The translations under genes and the position numbers were made by a program. Shown one piece after another: positions 8,593 through 14,541 of a DNA stretch of 15,746 nucleotides; position 1 is the stretch's first letter; each line of letters begins with the position of its first letter. This DNA is from an uncultured bacterium (lineage in GTDB: Bacteria > Cyanobacteriota > Vampirovibrionia > Gastranaerophilales > Gastranaerophilaceae). The DNA is taken from positions 1 through 15,746 of the forward strand of contig CACYCU010000007.1 in NCBI GenBank assembly GCA_902772945.1. Direction: 5' to 3'. The notes under the pieces were generated by a model. The model ran no database searches, was not told where the DNA came from, and saw only the letters and a program-made list of their open reading frames with translations.

Positions 8593-8988
8593 ATGTCTAT
8601 AGCAAAATCAGTAGTAACAGGAACAGTTTATAGAGCACCGGAAAAACGATTTACTCAAAACAATATTGCGGTGTCTGATTTTGTTCTTGATATAGGCGAC
8701 AAAGAACAAATGTTCATAAGAGTTGTGTCAAGAAGAACTGCTCTTGACGACATTGTATCTTCACTAAACAAAGGTGACAGAATTCTCGTTGAAGGAAGAC
8801 TTCAAACTAATTCAGCAAAGATGGATGACGGTTCTGAAAAAAGAATATATGAAATAGATGCAGCAACTATAGAAAAAATGGGTGAAAATGCATCTGTAAG
8901 TTCTGATTACGGAACAGAAGAAATTGTAAAATTTGAATCAGATGATGTTTCAAATGAATTGATTAATGAAGATGAAATTCCGTTTTAA
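8593..8988 (+). CDS. ssb: Single-stranded DNA-binding protein
   Basis: A 131-residue SSB: an OB-fold over about residues 1-97 with the VEGRLQT segment, a short acidic linker, and the C-terminal tip NEDEIPF. That tip matches the conserved DDDIPF-type peptide through which SSB recruits replication and repair proteins. It coats single-stranded DNA during replication, repair and recombination. The linker is shorter than the long Gly/Gln-rich linkers of many SSBs. The start is 7 bases after the rpsF stop, with GAGGT (8584-8588) as ribosome binding site overlapping that stop, so translation is likely coupled. The OB-fold sequence is divergent, but the tip and the rpsF-rpsR context make the call firm. 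Confidence 0.95.
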   Translation: MSIAKSVVTGTVYRAPEKRFTQNNIAVSDFVLDIGDKEQMFIRVVSRRTALDDIVSSLNKGDRILVEGRLQTNSAKMDDGSEKRIYEIDAATIEKMGENASVSSDYGTEEIVKFESDDVSNELINEDEIPF

Positions 8989-9065
8989 TTGGTTTAAGTA
9001 TCTTGTTAAAAGCGGAAAATAAATAGTTGTAGTAGTATAAAAGGCTAGAAAGGCAAAAATAAAAA

Positions 9066-9299
9066 ATGGCAAGACAAAACTTGGACGACAAAAAGAAACG
9101 TAAAAATTGCAGTCTTTGTGCTGATAAAGTAGAATCAATTGATTACAAAGACGCTGCAAAATTGAAAAGATACTTGACAGAAGCAGGAAAAATTATTCCT
9201 CGCAGAATTACAGGTAATTGTGCAAAGCACCAAAGAATGATTGCAACAGCAATTAAACGTGCAAGAGAAGCGGCAATTATAGATTACGTTTTTGATTAA
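9066..9299 (+). CDS. rpsR: 30S ribosomal protein S18, zinc-type
   Basis: Small-subunit protein S18, 77 residues, partner of S6. The segment LKRYLTEAGKIIPRRITGNC and the C-terminal AIKRAREAA helix are the family signature. It keeps CSLC near the N-terminus and CAKH in the middle, the putative C-C-C-H zinc set of the C+ form of S18; many bacteria carry a metal-free C- form. This suggests zinc is not limiting for this paralogue, though a second S18 elsewhere cannot be excluded. It lies 77 bases after ssb with AAAGG upstream, and a strong intrinsic terminator follows directly. rplI, often next in this operon, is absent here. Confidence 0.98.
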   Translation: MARQNLDDKKKRKNCSLCADKVESIDYKDAAKLKRYLTEAGKIIPRRITGNCAKHQRMIATAIKRAREAAIIDYVFD

Positions 9300-9301
9300 T
9301 C

Positions 9302-9330
9302 AAAAAGCTCCGGGAAACCGGAGTTTTTTA
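9302..9330 (+). terminator. Intrinsic terminator after rpsR
   Basis: Perfect stem CTCCGG (9308-9313), GAAA tetraloop (9314-9317) and CCGGAG (9318-9323), followed by six T. The preceding A-run extends the stem and would give a T-run on the other strand, so it could work in both directions. It ends the rpsF-ssb-rpsR transcript. Confidence 0.93.
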
Positions 9331-9365
9331 TAGCAAAAAATTTTTTTAGATGTTTTATATCTGAT

Positions 9366-9962
9366 ATGAAAATTAATATGTCAAAACAAACATTTACCGG
9401 ATATTCTAATATTTTAGCAAATGAATATGGATATGGGTATGATAAAACATCTATGATAAATCTCCGATTAGATAACATTGGAACAAACGATTTAGACCAG
9501 TTTATATCATTAAAAAAAATGGCTGTATCAGAAAGCAAAAGCCCCCAATCTGATATTTTGACAATTTTTGAGCAGGGTAGTAAAAATAGAGATTATATTT
9601 TTTTAGACAGACAGGTGCTTTTCTCAGGAGAAGAATTGGAACTTTTATCAGCAGAGGCATCTGTATTACCGGAAAAACTTCAAGATTATACTTTAAAAGA
9701 AAAATTTTATATAAAAGCATATACCTTTTTGGCGAGTTTGACTAAGAGAATGATGAATGACAATACCGGAACAAAAAGAGATATGGAGTTTTATAGAGTA
9801 CTTCATCATTCACAAAACAATCTTACGTATATTTTAGATGATAAGAGTACTGCTAATATGCTGTTAAGGGATGCTTTAATTGATGAAACGGTTCCGTTTC
9901 AATCTGTTGCTAAGAATATAAACGATAGTATAGTAAAAACAATGAGATATTTTTTTAGATAG
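9366..9962 (+). CDS. Hypothetical protein with N-terminal TFTGYSN motif
   Basis: A 198-residue protein I do not recognise. It is mostly charged and predicted helical, with no signal peptide, membrane segment or cysteine cluster. The N-terminus reads MKINMSKQTFTGYSN; an alternative start at residue 5 (9378) is possible. The middle contains LTKRMMND and FYRVLHHSQNNL, and the end is MRYFFR. No Shine-Dalgarno precedes either start. Instead TGTTTTATAT (9351-9360), an extended -10-like element, lies at the right distance for transcription to begin at or near the ATG, suggesting a leaderless mRNA. It follows the rpsR terminator and converges with the DUF1653 gene 6 bases away. The reading frame and AT-rich codon use match the neighbours, so it is probably real. 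Confidence 0.72.
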   Translation: MKINMSKQTFTGYSNILANEYGYGYDKTSMINLRLDNIGTNDLDQFISLKKMAVSESKSPQSDILTIFEQGSKNRDYIFLDRQVLFSGEELELLSAEASVLPEKLQDYTLKEKFYIKAYTFLASLTKRMMNDNTGTKRDMEFYRVLHHSQNNLTYILDDKSTANMLLRDALIDETVPFQSVAKNINDSIVKTMRYFFR

Positions 9963-9968
9963 TTTCTC

Positions 9969-10175
9969 TTATTCTACAATTGTAAAGCGCAAAGTTCCTT
10001 TTTCATCGACAACTTCATTCCACATTTTATATGGTCTCACCCAATTGTCACCGGTTTTTAGCGGAGTATATATAATCATATCTTCCAAAGTTTCCGAATG
10101 TTTTGCAAAACCTATTATTTTGTATAAATTACCTTTAAAATGTCTATATGTTTTTCCTATTTCAATTTTTTGCAT
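9969..10175 (-). CDS. DUF1653 domain protein
   Basis: A 68-residue protein that is essentially one DUF1653 domain: YRHFKGNLYKIIGFAKHSET, then IIYTPL and the WVRP..MW stretch. The family is small, beta-rich and of unknown function; some members are fused to other domains. Its ATG overlaps the stop of the lytic transglycosylase gene by one base (TAATG), with AAGG 7 bases before the start, so the two are translationally coupled in one transcript. That pairing may mean a joint envelope-related role, but this is only context. It converges on the hypothetical gene at 9366-9962. Confidence 0.88.
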   Translation of the reverse strand: MQKIEIGKTYRHFKGNLYKIIGFAKHSETLEDMIIYTPLKTGDNWVRPYKMWNEVVDEKGTLRFTIVE

Positions 10176-10654
10176 TATTGTGCCTTATAATACTTGTAAT
10201 CTTCCATAATTCTTGAAACAAAACCTCTTGCATGAGGCGGAATTTTGTTCTTATGACGTTTGACAGCTTCCGGTCCTGTGTTGTATGCAGCAACGGCAAG
10301 CTCCATCGAACCAAAAGTATTATACATTGATTTGTAATACATAATACCGCCTTTAATATTGTCTTCCAAATTATATGGATTAAGTCCCATTCTTTTAGCC
10401 GTAGATGGCATTAATTGGAATACTCCGACAGGTCCTCCTGCACCTCTTGTGTTCTGGTTAAAACCTGATTCGGTTTTAGCAATGCTCAGCATTATAGCAG
10501 GATCAACTCCCATTGCAATTGATTGCTTGATAATTGCTTGTTTAACGGAATTTGTATCAACTGCAAATGAAGCATTAATTGTAAAAGCGAACACGAACAT
10601 GAGCGTAAATATTTTTATTAGAAAATTTCTTTCTGTAAATCCTAAATTTCTCAC
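10175..10654 (-). CDS. Secreted lytic transglycosylase (SLT domain)
   Basis: Cleaves the MurNAc-GlcNAc bond of peptidoglycan to form a 1,6-anhydro end. A signal peptide covers residues 1-31 (hydrophobic core IFTLMFVFAF, cleavage predicted after ASFA). The catalytic glutamate is E62 in KTESGF; GVFQLMP (77-83) and AAYNTGP (122-128) are the other SLT signatures, so the enzyme looks complete. At 159 residues it is a bare domain with no LysM or other wall-binding module. The start is GTG at 10654: AAGGGG lies 5 bases upstream, whereas the overlapping ATG two bases earlier runs at once into TGA. A putative promoter is at 10673-10702. It heads a two-gene unit with the DUF1653 protein. Periplasmic localisation is inferred. 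Confidence 0.95.
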   Translation of the reverse strand: MRNLGFTERNFLIKIFTLMFVFAFTINASFAVDTNSVKQAIIKQSIAMGVDPAIMLSIAKTESGFNQNTRGAGGPVGVFQLMPSTAKRMGLNPYNLEDNIKGGIMYYKSMYNTFGSMELAVAAYNTGPEAVKRHKNKIPPHARGFVSRIMEDYKYYKAQ

Positions 10655-10659
10655 ATATA

Positions 10660-10665
10660 CCCCTT
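10660..10665 (-). promoter_or_regulatory. Ribosome binding site deciding a GTG start
   Basis: AAGGGG on the minus strand, 5 bases from the GTG at 10654. The sequence there is ATGTGAG, so the ATG frame stops immediately and only the GTG opens the transglycosylase frame. Confidence 0.75.
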
Positions 10666-10672
10666 TTGTTCA

Positions 10673-10702
10673 ATTATACTATAAACATGATTATAAAAAC
10701 AA
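10673..10702 (-). promoter_or_regulatory. Predicted promoter of the transglycosylase-DUF1653 unit
   Basis: On the minus strand TTGTTT (10702-10697), an 18-base spacer and a consensus TATAAT (10678-10673). The -10 is about 20 bases before the GTG start, giving a short leader carrying AAGGGG. Confidence 0.6.
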
Positions 10703-10721
10703 TTATCATTTATAAGTAGTA

Positions 10722-10750
10722 TTTACACAATTGTACAATAATGCTAAATT
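10722..10750 (+). promoter_or_regulatory. Possible promoter of the YbjQ-M48 operon
   Basis: TTTACA (10722-10727), a 17-base spacer and TAAATT (10745-10750). The -35 is one base from consensus and the -10 two bases off. The position fits a leader of about 12 bases with an AGAGGG Shine-Dalgarno. It is back to back with the promoter of the transglycosylase gene. Confidence 0.4.
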
Positions 10751-10768
10751 TAGAAAAAAGAGGGTAGT

Positions 10769-11101
10769 ATGATTTTAACAAATATTGAAGCTGTTCCAGG
10801 GAAAAGAATAGTAGCTCACTACGGAATGGTATCGGGAAGTACGGTTAGAGCAAAGCACGCAGGAAAAGATATTCTAGCCGGATTTAAAAATTTTTTTGGC
10901 GGCGAAATTAAAGGTTATACAGAGCTTATGGATGAATCACGAAAAGAGGCAACTCAAAGGATGATTCAACAAGCATATAAAATGGGTGCAAATGCTATTG
11001 TAAATATCAGATATGCAACTTCTGCAATTACTGTTGGGGCTGCCGAAGTCTATGCATACGGAACTGCAATAAAAGTAGAAGATATACAACCAAAGGCATA
11101 A
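10769..11101 (+). CDS. YbjQ/UPF0145 family protein (putative heavy-metal-binding domain)
   Basis: A 110-residue protein matching the YbjQ (UPF0145, DUF74) family along its length: the N-terminal VPGKRIVAHYGMVSGST, the FFGGEIKGYTELM segment, REATQRM, and GANAIVNIRY with a C-terminal YGTAI strand. Family members form a pentameric ring in a solved structure and have been labelled heavy-metal-binding, but biochemical function is not established. There is no signal peptide, so it should be cytoplasmic. A good Shine-Dalgarno (AGAGGG) precedes the ATG. One base separates it from a second, membrane-anchored copy, and an M48 protease completes the operon, which points to an envelope-associated role rather than simple metal buffering. 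Confidence 0.93.
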   Translation: MILTNIEAVPGKRIVAHYGMVSGSTVRAKHAGKDILAGFKNFFGGEIKGYTELMDESRKEATQRMIQQAYKMGANAIVNIRYATSAITVGAAEVYAYGTAIKVEDIQPKA

Positions 11102-11102
11102 T

Positions 11103-11552
11103 ATGGATTTATTAATTGTTATTGTCAGTCTTATACTATGTTATATTACAGGTAATATTATAGAAAAAAATCATTACAAAAAAATTAAAGCACGGGAATT
11201 AAAGCTCTATAAATCGCCTTGTTTGACATATGGAAAATCGTTTTCAAGAAGTTCCAAGATAAAAAATGCATATCTTGTATCATCTTCAGTTGTGATCGGA
11301 TGTGATTATTTTAAATCTTTTTTGGCATCTTTGAGAAATTTATTTGGCGGAAATGTTTCGGCATATGAATCTGTTCTTGACAGAGGCAGAAGGGAAGCGC
11401 TTTTACGAATTAGAGAAGAAGCATATAAAAAACGTGCAAATGCTATTGTAAATACAAAAATAGATACAATTATGCTTGATCCTTTGGGGACAAAACAAAA
11501 TCCAAAGGTCTGCGTAACTGCATATGGAACTGCTATAGAATATGACAAATGA
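11103..11552 (+). CDS. Membrane-anchored YbjQ-like protein
   Basis: 149 residues: an N-terminal membrane helix (about residues 2-19, LLIVIVSLILCYITGNII), a basic stretch, then a diverged YbjQ-type domain from about 50 with LFGGNVSAYESVL, REALLRIREEA, RANAIVNTKI and a final YGTAIEY strand. The shared FGG, REA and NAIVN motifs show common ancestry with the gene just upstream, so this is a tandem duplicate that gained a membrane anchor. The start follows the upstream stop by one base and uses AAAGG inside that gene. Its own end overlaps the M48 gene by 11 bases. It may hold the soluble partner, or a mixed ring, at the membrane next to the protease; that is inference. Confidence 0.85.
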   Translation: MDLLIVIVSLILCYITGNIIEKNHYKKIKARELKLYKSPCLTYGKSFSRSSKIKNAYLVSSSVVIGCDYFKSFLASLRNLFGGNVSAYESVLDRGRREALLRIREEAYKKRANAIVNTKIDTIMLDPLGTKQNPKVCVTAYGTAIEYDK

Positions 11553-12345
11553 TTTTGATGCGGAAGCCGCAAAACGAGTGATATATGATGATAATATAAA
11601 TATTACTGAAGCTAATCCGTTAAAAGATTTTTTTCAAACGGTTTTGAGTTTAGTTTTGATTTTGGCGTGTATTTATGTTTCGGTTTTTTGTATATCAGGA
11701 ATTATTATAAAAAGTTTGTCCGTAAAAAAACAAGTTGCTTTGGAAAATTTTATTTCTCCTGTTGTTGATGCAAGAGTTGCAGAAATATCATCTGAAGAGC
11801 AAAACAGGCTTTATAAAATAAAAAATAACATTTTGAGTTTAGATAAAAAATTTCCCAAAACATCAAATTTGGATATAAAAGTTATTAAAAATTCACAACT
11901 AAATGCAATGTGTTATCCAAACGGAAATATTTATATAACATCAGGACTGTACAACAAATTGGAAACTGATGAAGAATTTACTTTTGTAATTGCACATGAA
12001 ATGGCACATTACAAACATAAAGATCATTTACTTGCATTAAGACAAAATATTTCAAACATTGTCGTTATAATGACTTTAGTAATAGCAAATCCGTCAGGAA
12101 AAGAAATAGAAACTTTAGCTGAGGGCGGATTAAATCTAACCGATTTAAAATTTTCACGAACTGCTGAAGAAAATGCAGATAAATACGCAATAAAAATGTT
12201 GAACAAGTTATACGGTAATGCAAAGGCAGGAGTAAAAGTAATGTCAATTTTAAAAAATGATGAAATATTTAATATAGAATTTTTGTCTACTCATCCGAAT
12301 ATTGACAATCGTATAAAGTATATTAAAAAATTTTCAAATAAATAA
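11542..12345 (+). CDS. Membrane-anchored M48 family zinc metalloprotease
   Basis: 267 residues. A hydrophilic N-terminus is followed by one membrane helix (about 31-57), a helical linker and an M48 peptidase domain. The zinc motif HEMAH (152-156) is intact, the third ligand is probably E209 in SRTAEENAD, and the STHPNIDNRI motif (249-258) is the usual M48 C-terminal signature, so it should be active. It is shorter than HtpX (several membrane helices) and lacks the TPR tail of BepA, so it belongs to the compact single-anchor M48 group. The ATG lies inside the preceding gene with an 11-base overlap and no Shine-Dalgarno, so expression depends on coupling. Association of YbjQ-type genes with M48 proteases suggests an envelope quality-control unit; substrates are unknown. 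The stop is one base from the convergent gene. Confidence 0.93.
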   Translation: MTNDFDAEAAKRVIYDDNINITEANPLKDFFQTVLSLVLILACIYVSVFCISGIIIKSLSVKKQVALENFISPVVDARVAEISSEEQNRLYKIKNNILSLDKKFPKTSNLDIKVIKNSQLNAMCYPNGNIYITSGLYNKLETDEEFTFVIAHEMAHYKHKDHLLALRQNISNIVVIMTLVIANPSGKEIETLAEGGLNLTDLKFSRTAEENADKYAIKMLNKLYGNAKAGVKVMSILKNDEIFNIEFLSTHPNIDNRIKYIKKFSNK

Positions 12346-12346
12346 T

Positions 12347-12769
12347 CTAAACCCAAATATTTGAATTTTTAGCCGGTTTTGCAACAAATATTTCTTTATA
12401 TTGTCCGCCTTTTGTACCGTTTTTTGCCATATTTATAATTTGATTTAATGCAAATTTTAATGGGTTTTCGTCAGCTTTTTTAGCGATGAAATCTGTTTGT
12501 TTTCTAACGACAAATTCATCCGCATACATTCCTGAACGAGCTTGATTAGGAACCATATGCGTGAAAATTACTGTCGGCTTTTTGTTGGTATAACAGATAT
12601 CAACAATTACACGAGTTCTGGGATCTGCTGTTTCCAGAACTTTTCTTGCAGCATTAAGTTCGCTAAATTTACCATGTTTAATTGCATAATCAACTATTTG
12701 GTATAGAGATTCACTCTGCAAAAATTTTGCTTGAAAATTTATTTGTGGGGAAGAATTTTGTATGTTCAT
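12347..12769 (-). CDS. Hypothetical protein with N-terminal INFQAKF motif
   Basis: 140 residues, no recognised family. The N-terminus MNIQNSSPQINFQAKF is Asn/Gln/Ser-rich and ends in a hydrophobic-Phe motif. The rest is a compact alpha/beta-type sequence: YQIVDYAIKHGKF, AARKVLETADPRTRVIVDI, a KKPTVIFTH strand and a helical C-terminus ending NIWV. There is no signal peptide or membrane helix. No Shine-Dalgarno precedes the ATG; TTTTATATAAAT directly before it could be a -10 placing transcription start at the ATG. It is convergent with the M48 gene, with a single base between stops and no terminator visible, so antisense overlap of transcripts is likely. The reading frame is clean and its length on the minus strand supports a real gene. 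Confidence 0.75.
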   Translation of the reverse strand: MNIQNSSPQINFQAKFLQSESLYQIVDYAIKHGKFSELNAARKVLETADPRTRVIVDICYTNKKPTVIFTHMVPNQARSGMYADEFVVRKQTDFIAKKADENPLKFALNQIINMAKNGTKGGQYKEIFVAKPAKNSNIWV

Positions 12770-12846
12770 ATTTATATAAAATCGGTGAAAATTTTTTTTG
12801 CTATTAGTTTAATATATACATTTAATAATATTATGTAAAAATAGCA

Positions 12847-12875
12847 TTGAAAAATGTTATTAAATAGGTTATAAT
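12847..12875 (+). promoter_or_regulatory. Strong promoter of the prepilin-Hint gene
   Basis: TTGAAA (12847-12852), a 17-base spacer and a perfect TATAAT (12870-12875). This is the best promoter in the window. Transcription would begin near 12882, downstream of the in-frame ATG at 12874, which sits inside the -10 and so cannot be the start. Confidence 0.85.
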
Positions 12876-12891
12876 GATATATTATATAATC

Positions 12892-12897
12892 GAGGAG
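12892..12897 (+). promoter_or_regulatory. Ribosome binding site of the prepilin-Hint gene
   Basis: GAGGAG six bases before the ATG at 12904. With the promoter position it sets the start at MNEIIVVKK. Confidence 0.85.
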
Positions 12898-12903
12898 TTG
12901 GGA

Positions 12904-14469
12904 ATGAATGAGATTATCGTTGTAAAAAAGCGCCTGCGTTCCAAAATAATCAGACGTGATGCGTTTACATTAGCTGAAGTTTTAATTACGCTTGGCGTAA
13001 TAGGTGTTGTTGCAGCAATAACAATACCAAATTTTGTTAGTGGATATAGAGAGCGTGTAAATTCTGAAAGAGAGGCTAATGTAGCTATAAAAATTACAAA
13101 CGCAATGGATTTGATGCGTGCGCACGGGTTGTTGGAAAATCGCTATGCTAATACAGATGAATTTGTAAATGAGCTACAAAAATATTTAAAAATTTCATTA
13201 AGATGTGATGCATCTAATTTAACAAAATGCTGGCCTGTTAATGTTGTAACAAATGCTGACGGTAAAGAGTATAATGTTGCCAATGCAAAAACGGGTAAGC
13301 ATTTAGGATTGTCAAACAATGGAACTAATAATGTAGGACTTGTTTTGGCAGATGGTACGCCAATTATTCTTACATATAATGAAAATTCCGATGCAATTGG
13401 CGAAACTGACAGAATAGAGGGAGTGACAAAGAAATTACCTATTGGGTTTGGTAAAGAAAAAGACTTTGTCTATACAAGTTCCGTAACTGCACCTATAGCT
13501 TTTGTAATGGATGTTAACGGTAAGGCAAATCCTAATATGGAAAAGCAAGGAGATGCAAATTTTAAATATGATATTAGAAGTTTTCGCGGAGCATCTTTTG
13601 CAAAGGAGAATTTGTGCGGTGATAATTTTAAAAAAGTAAGTGTTAGTTATGGTTATGGCTATGGAATGATATTGGACGGTGATGAAGGCGGCACAAGTAT
13701 GTGTTTATCCGGAACTTCAACAGACCAAAGACGTGCTGCTTGCCGTTCTAATTATGGTAATTATTATGCCGGTGATTTATCTATGAAAACAGCTCCCAAA
13801 AATGCTTCATTTGAATATTATATATATTGTGGGTATAGTGGCGGCGGTGGCTGTTTAGCTAAAGGAACAATGATTACTTTAGCGGACGGTTCGGAAAAAC
13901 CTATTGAAGATATTACATATGATGATGAACTTTTAGTTTGGGATTTTGATGAAGGAAAATTTGCGTCATCAAAGCCTGTATGGTTGATGCAGCCCAGAAT
14001 TGTTGATAAGCATATATTATTATCATATTCTAACGGTTCACAATTAAAGTGTTTGCACAGAGTGTTTAATATTGAAGCTGGAAAGTTTGCAATACCGCTT
14101 AGTGAAGATTCTTTATTGGGCTCATCTACGATATTGGCAGATGGTAATAAGGCACAGCTTGTTTCTCAAGAAGAAATTTCGGAAGAAACAGTTTATTATA
14201 ATATAATTACAGAAAAACATTTGAATTGTTTTGCAAATGGTATATGTACATCTAATAAATTTAGTAATATGTACAAGATAAAAGATTTGAAATATGTAAA
14301 AACAGACAGAGAAATTGTTCCATATTCAGAATATGAAGAATATGTTTCTTATGATATGTACAAAAAAATGCGATTGGGCGAAATACCAAAAGAATTAATT
14401 TCAAAACAATATCTTTATAGTCTTGTAGCAACACAATTGCCATATACAAAGATAAAAGAACTTGTATAA
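12904..14469 (+). CDS. Type IV prepilin-like protein with C-terminal Hint domain
   Basis: 521 residues from the start fixed by the promoter and GAGGAG. A basic leader (KKRLRSKIIRRDA) precedes FTLAEVLITLGVIGVVAA, the class III prepilin signal: predicted cleavage between A20 and F21, with the conserved glutamate at mature position 5 (E25). The helix is followed by a pilin-like region (about 46-308) with NNVGLVLADGTPI and FVMDVNGKANPN, common in pseudopilins, and six cysteines. A GGGG linker then leads to a Hint domain (317-451): C317 in CLAKGT, ITLADGSEKPIEDI, a block with H385 (CLHRVF), and YNIITEKHLNCFANG ending at N451. A helical tail of 70 residues follows. Known Hint domains splice or self-cleave. 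Here self-cleavage at C317 could release the pilin or link it to a nucleophile; this is inferred. The protein would be exported and embedded through its N-terminal helix. Confidence 0.9.
   Translation: MNEIIVVKKRLRSKIIRRDAFTLAEVLITLGVIGVVAAITIPNFVSGYRERVNSEREANVAIKITNAMDLMRAHGLLENRYANTDEFVNELQKYLKISLRCDASNLTKCWPVNVVTNADGKEYNVANAKTGKHLGLSNNGTNNVGLVLADGTPIILTYNENSDAIGETDRIEGVTKKLPIGFGKEKDFVYTSSVTAPIAFVMDVNGKANPNMEKQGDANFKYDIRSFRGASFAKENLCGDNFKKVSVSYGYGYGMILDGDEGGTSMCLSGTSTDQRRAACRSNYGNYYAGDLSMKTAPKNASFEYYIYCGYSGGGGCLAKGTMITLADGSEKPIEDITYDDELLVWDFDEGKFASSKPVWLMQPRIVDKHILLSYSNGSQLKCLHRVFNIEAGKFAIPLSEDSLLGSSTILADGNKAQLVSQEEISEETVYYNIITEKHLNCFANGICTSNKFSNMYKIKDLKYVKTDREIVPYSEYEEYVSYDMYKKMRLGEIPKELISKQYLYSLVATQLPYTKIKELV
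13852..14256 (+). other. Hint (intein/Hedgehog-type) domain within the prepilin gene
   Basis: Residues 317-451 of the prepilin fusion. The N-terminal block is CLAKGTMITLADGS with nucleophile C317, the middle block contains H385, and the C-terminal block is YNIITEKHLNCFANGICTSN. Against full inteins, the penultimate residue is Ser rather than His and the residue after N451 is Lys rather than Cys, Ser or Thr. Protein splicing is therefore unlikely, whereas N-terminal thioester chemistry remains possible. The Gly-rich linker before C317 resembles the junction seen before Hint domains in phage tail and other surface proteins. Confidence 0.88.
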
Positions 14470-14523
14470 GGGTATGCTTTTGCCCATCTTACTTGTCAAT
14501 TTCTGTATATAAATAATTACTAT

Positions 14524-14535
14524 TTATGATACAAT
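14524..14535 (+). promoter_or_regulatory. Extended -10 giving a probable leaderless mRNA
   Basis: TATGATACAAT just before the acyltransferase gene contains TGA-TACAAT, an extended -10 (TACAAT at 14530-14535). The predicted transcription start falls on the A of the ATG at 14542. No Shine-Dalgarno is present in the T-run between. No good -35 was found, as expected for an extended -10. Confidence 0.5.
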
Positions 14536-14541
14536 TTTTTT

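Noticed and set aside
10359..10715. Plus-strand 118-codon ORF opposite the transglycosylase
   Set aside because: It is the antisense shadow of a clear SLT-domain gene with intact catalytic motifs.
12874..12876. In-frame ATG giving a prepilin 10 residues longer
   Set aside because: It overlaps the -10 hexamer of a near-consensus promoter and has no Shine-Dalgarno; the ATG at 12904 has GAGGAG six bases upstream.
14470..14495. Terminator after the prepilin gene (GGGTATGC...GCCC)
   Set aside because: The stem is three to four base pairs with mismatches and no T-run follows.
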